A stretch of DNA of 15,807 nucleotides from Ochromonadaceae sp. CCMP2298 (lineage: Eukaryota > Sar > Synurophyceae > Ochromonadales > Ochromonadaceae), in assembly GCA_026770595.1 (NCBI GenBank), contig MU634097.1, positions 1 to 15,807 of the forward strand. The letters run 5' to 3'. Below the pieces are notes generated by a model. It made no database searches. It was not told the origin of the DNA and saw only the letters and a program-made list of their open reading frames with translations. Positions within the stretch are counted from its first letter, which is position 1. Each line of letters begins with the position of its first letter. Positions 8,435 to 13,038 of the stretch are shown here, in pieces. A program made the translations under genes and the position numbers.

Positions 8435-8623
8435 CGCTACCTCTCTCTCACTGCAACAGGGAAGAAGGAAAGTGCTCGCTGTGGCTCTGGTGACCCAGAC
8501 GATTAAACTTCTCTCTTTTCCTGGATTCTTGGATTGTGACCATGTCCATGATTTGCCGCAGTTGAAAATCCGGTTTGGCGTAAACCGGCCAGAAAAAAGG
8601 GGACTTTCCCCACACTGTCAGCA
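8435..8623. promoter_or_regulatory. Divergent upstream region with two close inverted repeats
   Basis: This region separates the starts of the minus-strand dimethylformamidase-like gene and the plus-strand small gene. CCGGTTT (8570-8576) and AAACCGG (8582-8588) are perfect inverted arms with a 5-base spacer. Ten bases later GGGGACTTTCCCC (8599-8611) is a second dyad. Their clustering between divergent genes suggests regulator binding or a hairpin in the 5' leader; no factor is assigned. Confidence 0.45.
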
Positions 8624-8746
8624 ATGTCACTGACGACGCATCTCAATCTGGCTCTCTCTCTCTTGCCTTCCCTCCTTCTGTTCTCGATGATGCTCTTCCG
8701 TGAGGAGGTTGCTCACAATCTCGAAGGACTTCCCCATCCAACCGAG
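8624..8746 (+). other. Possible upstream exon of the small selenoprotein-like gene
   Basis: An ATG at 8624 opens 41 codons (MSLTTHLNLALSLLPSLLLF and on), ending PHPTE at a donor-like GAG|GTACGC. The frame matches the ATG at 8990. A splice to CTCTGAAG|ATG (8989) would keep phase but uses a weak acceptor. Alternatively this is a 5' UTR exon or upstream ORF. An N-terminal extension would bury the signal peptide starting at 8990, so I favour initiation at 8990. Confidence 0.3.
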
Positions 8747-8813
8747 GTACGCTTCTCCATCGATTTCGCTCCCTTTCCTGTATCCCTCTCACCCTTCCTC
8801 TCTCTATCTCTCT

Positions 8814-8932
8814 TTCTGTGCTCCCTGCTCCCTGCTCCGTGCTCCGTGCTCCGTGCTCTCTGCTCCGTGCTCTCTGCTCCGTGCTCTCTGCTCCGTGCTC
8901 TCTGCTCTTTGCTCCCTGCTACGTGCTACTTG

Positions 8933-8966
<34 letters not shown>

Positions 8967-8987
8967 GCTCCGTGCTCTGTGCTCTGA
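8814..8987. repeat. Heptamer minisatellite (TGCTCCG-like)
   Basis: About 24 imperfect copies of a 7-base unit (TGCTCCG, TGCTCTC, TGCTCCC, TTCTCCG) run almost to the ATG at 8990. Because 7 is not a multiple of 3, the array cycles through frames, yet it stays open in several. It is pyrimidine-rich on the plus strand. It lies in the 5' UTR, promoter or leader intron of the small gene. Confidence 0.92.
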
Positions 8988-8989
8988 AG

Positions 8990-9548
8990 ATGTTTTCCAT
9001 TAGAGCTATTCTCTTTGTACTGGCTACTATGCTGATCGCCGCCAGAGCCTTCAATCCCTCGATCAACGCCATCACCAGCAGCGCCGTCCGGCAGCAGAGA
9101 AGCCAGCAGAGAGGCCAGCAGACGAGGATGGTGGTCTACTGATCCATAAAGAGCTCCTTCGATCTCGCACAGTATGCGGTGGGAGCTAAGGACTCTTTCA
9201 AGGGCACTGGCGTTTGGTAAGTGGGCAGAGGGGCAGAGGAGGGGTAGAGGAGGTAAAGGGGATAGAGGGGAATGGGGGAGATAGATAGTAGCAGGAAAGC
9301 ACAACTAAACCTAACTTACCCATCTCACCACTACCCTCCAACCCTAACCCTCTTCTTATACACCCGCCACCCCACTCCCCACTCCCCACCCCCCACTCCC
9401 TCACCCCCCACACCCCACACCCCTGTGTATTTAACCCCCTCCTGCGCCTAGGTCTTTCGTCGAATTTGATCGCGAGGGTGACAAGAAGGAGGCGGATAAG
9501 TCCGACAAGAAGTCCGCCACTGACGAGGCCGCTTCTAAGAAGAAGTAA
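8990..9548 (+). CDS. Predicted small plastid-targeted selenoprotein, two exons, in-frame UGA
   Basis: Exon 1 (8990-9216) begins MFSIRAILFVLATMLIAARA, a signal peptide. FNPS follows, so cleavage would leave Phe at +1, as in the ASAFAP motif of red-lineage complex plastids. A Ser/Gln/Arg-rich transit-like segment leads to MVVY. The next codon is TGA (9140-9142). The frame then continues open as SIKSSFDLAQYAVGAKDSFK and GTGV to a GTAAGT donor. Exon 2 (9452-9548) joins in phase, forming a Trp codon, and reads SFVEFDREGDKKEADKSDKK to a Lys-rich end and TAA. The total is 107 residues with the recoded position at 51. A SECIS-like stem-loop lies at 9600-9672. Other genes here stop at TGA, so general UGA reassignment is unlikely. 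I do not recognise the family. Alternatives are a 50-residue product, a Trp-to-stop mutation or a sequencing error. Confidence 0.72.
9140..9142 (+). other. In-frame UGA, predicted selenocysteine codon
   Basis: The TGA follows MVVY and precedes SIKSSF. Seventy-two bases of open frame, a phase-matched intron and a 31-codon second exon lie downstream. With the SECIS-like element in the 3' UTR, recoding to selenocysteine is the most economical reading. The context lacks a classical CxxU redox motif; the nearest partners are Ser residues two-to-five positions away. Confidence 0.65.
9217..9451 (+). other. Intron in the selenoprotein-like gene, strand-asymmetric
   Basis: The donor TTTG|GTAAGTG and acceptor GCGCCTAG|GTC are good consensus sites, with a branch-like TTTAAC about 20 bases before the acceptor. 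The 5' part (about 9224-9285) is rich in G runs and the 3' part (about 9355-9425) is rich in C runs, so the two could pair in the transcript or form G-quadruplex and i-motif structures in DNA. Confidence 0.85.
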
Positions 9549-9599
9549 GGCGCATGGCCAGTAGAGACGACGCGGGTGTAGGCCTGGTCGCTGTAACGA

Positions 9600-9672
9600 C
9601 TCTGCTGTGCTGGGATGACGAGGCTGACGGCACCGAGTGTGGCCCGCCAGCCTCTGAGAATAGCACGCAGAG
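9600..9672 (+). promoter_or_regulatory. SECIS-like element in the 3' UTR
   Basis: The lower helix pairs CTCTGC-T-GTGCT (9600-9611) with AGCACGCAGAG (9662-9672): 11 pairs with one bulged T. An internal loop follows (GGGA, 9612-9615; AAT, 9659-9661). The quartet is TGAC (9616-9619) opposite TGAG (9655-9658), giving tandem G.A and A.G pairs. The upper helix is GAGGCTG (9620-9626) with CAGCCTC (9648-9654), an A.C mismatch, then CGG/CCG (9628-9630, 9644-9646). The apical loop begins CACC. The usual unpaired AA is absent, but CC sits where it belongs; CC is a known variant in some SelM and SelO SECIS elements. The element starts 51 bases after the TAA, a normal position for a eukaryotic SECIS. Confidence 0.7.
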
Positions 9673-9994
9673 CCACAGCGCCAGGTACTCACCAACCACC
9701 AGGAAATAACGATGCAAGATGCTGCCGCCTACACACCCTGCGGTGCGGACAGAACACGTCGATCGGGTTGTCTCTCAGTCATGGTTAAGATTTATAAACT
9801 TTACAGTTGATAATATGATGCGGTTTCTGTATATAAATCAATGCGGTAGTACTGGAGTGTCGTTGCTCTTGCTGGCGAGGCGCTACTGGGTGCATGGTGC
9901 GGGTACGAGTGTACGAGTGTACCAGCGGGTCCAGGTCTCCAGCCACGTGTACTCGCCAAGCCTGTTAGAGTATAAGAGTAGACTTTCCACGCCT
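9673..9994. other. Convergent 3' spacer after the SECIS-like element
   Basis: No gene is seen between the SECIS-like element and the stop of the minus-strand AsaB-like gene. The middle (about 9785-9845) is AT-rich and probably contains the plus-strand polyadenylation region. A short direct repeat TACGAGTG occurs twice at about 9905-9920. Confidence 0.55.
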
Positions 9995-10966
9995 CTATTC
10001 GCCCCCGTGCCAGAAGCAGGCCACTCGGATCTCGATGGACTCTCTAGGGGGCGTGTTGGGGGGCGTGTCTGGGTGTTCGAAGGAGCTGTGCATGCCTACG
10101 CCGTTGTGGGGCATCAGACCGCACGAGTCATAATTCTTGAAGACCATCACCTCGCCCCTCGTCATGGCTGGGAAGTAGAACCACTTGTGCGAGGGGTTAG
10201 GCCGGATGAGGGTGTTGATGAAGGGCACAGGTAGCCGGTAGTGCTGGATGAAACTGAAGTTCTCGTCCTTGGCGGGGTGGCGGCACAGCACCACGTCGTC
10301 GTCCCCGATGGTGGAGGCGTCCAGCACCGCCAGGGGGTTGCGCGAGAGCGGCGTGGCCTGGATGGGCCTCCAGAAGTTGATGACGGCGAGGCGGCCGCTG
10401 CGCAGCTGCTCGTCCGTTACGCCCAGACCCCCGGTCTCCAGCGAGCTCGACACCACCGTGCTGCTGCCCTTCTCGTGCATGCGCAGGAACTGGTCGCGCA
10501 TGGTGTCGGAGAAGTCGTTGTGCACGGTGAAGGCGGCATTGCGAGCAGCCTGGTGCTCTTTCGCATCGCCGCGCAGTGCGTGGGCCGCAGTGGCTGCAAT
10601 GTCACACCCAGTCAACCGCTTCGCCAGAGCAGCCATCTCTGGGTAGTGCACCGCGAGAATCTGCTCCTCGTCCCAGAAGTCGCTGACCTGCGACTCGTGC
10701 GAGGTGAAGAAGAGGCCGCGCTTGTCGAATGTGGGATGGTCGAGCTCGTCGCCGCAGAGCCCTGCATCTGCGCGACCGTCGTAAATGTGACAGTCGAAAC
10801 CCTTCATCGCACCGTTAGCCTTGTTCTGGGCAAGGCACTCGGGCTTGTCGAACGGGCACGTGAGCACCTCGTCCTCCATGGGCGTGTTGGAGCTTGCGAT
10901 ATAATAATTGAACTCCGACGTCGTGAAGGCCACCCCGCCGTCAAGGGAAGCGTCGCCTGTTGACAT
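9995..10966 (-). CDS. AsaB/CmcJ-like oxygenase-family protein (GA4-desaturase-like)
   Basis: This is a 323-residue single-exon protein. Family-type blocks appear in order: FWDEEQILAVHYPEMAALAK (about 97-116), TVHNDFSDTMRDQFLR (148-162, with H149 and D151 resembling an HxD iron site), LAVINFWRPIQATPLSRNPL (193-212), KWFYFPAMTRGEVMVFKNYD (261-280), and GMHSSFEHPDTPPNTPPRES (291-310) followed by IEIR, where a histidine and an arginine could serve as the distal iron and 2-oxoglutarate ligands. Relatives are fungal AsaB, annotated hydroxylase/desaturase, and bacterial CmcJ of cephamycin methoxylation. Assignment to 2-oxoglutarate chemistry is family-based, and the substrate is unknown. No signal peptide is visible. 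The gene ends TAG, facing the selenoprotein-like gene. A fungal or bacterial origin by transfer is possible. Confidence 0.75.
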   Translation of the reverse strand: MSTGDASLDGGVAFTTSEFNYYIASSNTPMEDEVLTCPFDKPECLAQNKANGAMKGFDCHIYDGRADAGLCGDELDHPTFDKRGLFFTSHESQVSDFWDEEQILAVHYPEMAALAKRLTGCDIAATAAHALRGDAKEHQAARNAAFTVHNDFSDTMRDQFLRMHEKGSSTVVSSSLETGGLGVTDEQLRSGRLAVINFWRPIQATPLSRNPLAVLDASTIGDDDVVLCRHPAKDENFSFIQHYRLPVPFINTLIRPNPSHKWFYFPAMTRGEVMVFKNYDSCGLMPHNGVGMHSSFEHPDTPPNTPPRESIEIRVACFWHGGE

Positions 10967-11237
10967 GGGCTACGCTGGACTTTCGCCGGGATACTCGCAG
11001 GAAAGAACAAGGGGTTATAGACCTCTGTTGTCAGAGCTTGCGTGAGAACGCAATTGTAATGCAGTCTCTCGAAAGATCAAGGATCGAAAATTTTTGAGGG
11101 GAGAATCCCAGGTTCCCGACTCTTTGGTGGCTAACTTATTGTCAAAACGCTTTCTCTCTAATCATTGCTAGATTAATATATATATATATATACAGGGTCT
11201 ACACGATGTACGCAGGGGCTCACAAAATATCTGTATC
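10967..11237. other. Spacer between two minus-strand genes, with a TA repeat
   Basis: This 271-base region is the promoter side of the AsaB-like gene and the 3' side of the Sua5-like gene. It is AT-richer than its neighbours and holds an (AT)n run at about 11175-11192. No open frame of note is present. Confidence 0.6.
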
Positions 11238-12593
11238 TTACACAACGATTATATCCACAGTCACGCCGGAGGCTGCGCGGAAGATCCTGTCTGCGAGTCC
11301 CAGCGTGAGATCTGCCTCCAGCTCACCGCCTCCAGCACCAGCACTCTGCCGCGCAGACTCCGACACGGGGGAGATGGCCGGGGTGGAGGGGATGGCGGCG
11401 ATGAACACTCGCGTGGCGTGGGGCACAGTCTCTGCCCAGCGCAGCGTGTCAAACAGCCTGCGAGCTGCCTCCGCCGCGCTGCCCTGCTGCGAGAGGTCTC
11501 TGTAGGCCAGGCAGCGGCTCTGCCAGGGCGCGAGCTGCGCTCCGAAGTCCACCAGTACACACCCCGCGCCCAGCTCCGCCCCCGTCACCGTCACAGCCCC
11601 CGCCACAGCTCCCGCATCCGCCAGACTCCCACCCGCGCCCTCTGCAGTACGGGGCAGCATGGAGCGCACGCTAACGCAGGGCACATCGGGCGCGTAGTGC
11701 GTGATGGCCTGCCCGGGGGCCTGCTGCGCCCCAGCCATGGACGCCTCCTCGACAGCAGCGGCAGTGGCAGACGCGGTGGGGCCAGAGGGGGCTGTGTGCT
11801 GGGTGTGCTGGGTGGAGGTCGCAGGGCCCTCAGTGGAGTGCATCTTCACCGCCCTCTGCACCGCCACCACCTTCCACGCTTGGCTGAGCTCCCCCTGCTG
11901 CAGGCCCCTCCGCAGACACGCCAGCAGCTGCGGCTCCGTCACTCCGCCCTGCCTGAAGATGATCAGCTGCATGCCCTGCGCGTCGATCTTGACCACGCTT
12001 GACTCGATGCCGAACTCGCAGTTGCCACTACCACTACTGCTATCGCTGCTTGCATCGGAGGCCTGTGTCTGCGCCTCGCCGTCCAAAACGTGCACGCCCT
12101 TGGCCCCCAGGTCGGTCAGCACGTGCGCAGCAGTTGTGGGAGACACGTGTCCGAACCTGTTCGCAGAGGGGGCCGCGATGGGCACCTGTGCCGCCACCAG
12201 CAGCCGTTTGGCCAATGCGTGGCGCGGACACCGCACGCCAACGAAGCCTGTGCCCGCCGTGACCAGCGAGGGCACTCGTGCGGAAGCCTTGGCGATGAGA
12301 GTCAGCGGCCCCGGCCAGAAGGCGGCGATGAGCAGTCGGTAAACCTCGGCCTCCGTCTCGTTCAGCTCGATCAGGTCCAGCGCATCCTCGGGAGTGGCGA
12401 CGTGCACGATTAGCGGGTCGGTCAGCGGCCGGCCCTTGGCGGTGAAGATCGACTGCACGGCTGCCGCGTCCAGGGCGTTGGCGCCTAGTCCGTACACGGT
12501 CTCTGTGGGGAAGGCCACCAGCCCGCCAGAGCGGATCAACTGTGCGGCAATGGCCAGGCCCTCCTCTGTCGGGGGAATCAGCAAGTTATCCAT
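11238..12593 (-). CDS. SUA5: Threonylcarbamoyl-AMP synthase, Sua5/YrdC family
   Basis: This is a 451-residue protein counted from ATG 12593. The frame is open further upstream only from a TTG and lacks another ATG. The YrdC domain (about 5-215) shows GGLVAFPTETVYGLGANA (23-40), FTAKGRPLTDPLIVH (50-64, with the KxR motif), FWPGPLTLI (92-100), FVGVRCPRH (117-125), APSANRFGHVSPT (141-153, with the SxN motif) and CEFGIESSVVK. The enzyme makes L-threonylcarbamoyl-AMP from threonine, bicarbonate and ATP, the first step of t6A modification at tRNA position 37. A C-terminal Sua5 domain follows: AITHYAPDVPC, YRDLSQQGSAAEAARRLFDT and GLADRIFRAASGVTVDIIVV. A Ser/Gly run (about 179-190) and an Ala-rich linker lengthen it beyond archaeal Sua5 (about 350 residues). 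No clear targeting peptide is present, so it is probably cytosolic. Confidence 0.92.
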   Translation of the reverse strand: MDNLLIPPTEEGLAIAAQLIRSGGLVAFPTETVYGLGANALDAAAVQSIFTAKGRPLTDPLIVHVATPEDALDLIELNETEAEVYRLLIAAFWPGPLTLIAKASARVPSLVTAGTGFVGVRCPRHALAKRLLVAAQVPIAAPSANRFGHVSPTTAAHVLTDLGAKGVHVLDGEAQTQASDASSDSSSGSGNCEFGIESSVVKIDAQGMQLIIFRQGGVTEPQLLACLRRGLQQGELSQAWKVVAVQRAVKMHSTEGPATSTQHTQHTAPSGPTASATAAAVEEASMAGAQQAPGQAITHYAPDVPCVSVRSMLPRTAEGAGGSLADAGAVAGAVTVTGAELGAGCVLVDFGAQLAPWQSRCLAYRDLSQQGSAAEAARRLFDTLRWAETVPHATRVFIAAIPSTPAISPVSESARQSAGAGGGELEADLTLGLADRIFRAASGVTVDIIVV

Positions 12594-13038
12594 CCTGGGC
12601 AGCCTGTCTCGCTTCTCTGTCGCTCTCTCGCTTTCCGTGCCGCGGATGATAGCAACTGTGGCAATAGCGTGACTGCGTTGGCCAGCAGTACACTTCGGGC
12701 AACTCGGTTGCGCGCGTTCTCTTGAGTGGCTTCCAAGAGTGACTTCGATCGTTGTCCCACCACGGTCAGCAGTCAGGGAGCTCCCAATTCTGATCTCCTG
12801 CAGCAGGCAGCAGCCGGCACAGGAGAACTCTAGCCGGACGTCTGAGATGGCTGGAGGGGAGGGCAAAAAGGGGACCGTTCCCAAGCACGTCCGTAACGGA
12901 CGTAACGGTTTGTCGCTGAAAATTATCTTCGTAAAACTGGCTCACATCTCATGGCTTTTGGTGCACTTATGGGTGTCTGTGTAGGAACCTAGGAGTTGGC
13001 TCCCCTGCTTTAGATTCTTGGGTGAGTTCTCGAAGGGT
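12594..13038. promoter_or_regulatory. Divergent intergenic region with a palindromic AACGG cluster
   Basis: This 445-base region separates the starts of the Sua5-like gene (-) and the large unknown gene (+). ACGTCCGT-A-ACGGACGT (12887-12903) is a 17-base dyad, and CGTAACGG repeats directly at 12892-12899 and 12901-12908. AACGG is the core of Myb-type sites, so a Myb-like factor is one possibility. The frame continuous with Sua5 across 12594-12884 lacks an ATG and is probably 5' UTR or chance. Confidence 0.45.

Noticed and set aside
8599-8611. GGGGACTTTCCCC as an NF-kB site
   Set aside because: It resembles the animal kappa-B sequence, but nothing here suggests an organism with NF-kB, so only a generic dyad is reported.
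9140-9142. General reassignment of UGA to tryptophan
   Set aside because: The phosphatase, ATP23-like and dimethylformamidase-like genes all end at TGA, and the ATP23-like stop is followed at once by TAG TAG, while Trp is encoded by TGG throughout.
9340-9350. AACCCTAACCC as a telomeric repeat or telomerase RNA template
   Set aside because: It is under two units long and lies in a C-rich intron, where such a string is expected by chance.
8804-9695. Minus-strand frames opposite the selenoprotein-like gene
   Set aside because: They read the minisatellite and G/C-rich intron as Glu/Arg or Pro/Leu monotony and have no domain; the plus-strand model has splice sites, a signal peptide and a SECIS-like element.
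12594-12884. N-terminal extension of the Sua5-like frame by 97 codons
   Set aside because: It begins only with TTG, has no ATG and shows no YrdC-like sequence; the conserved domain begins a few residues after ATG 12593.
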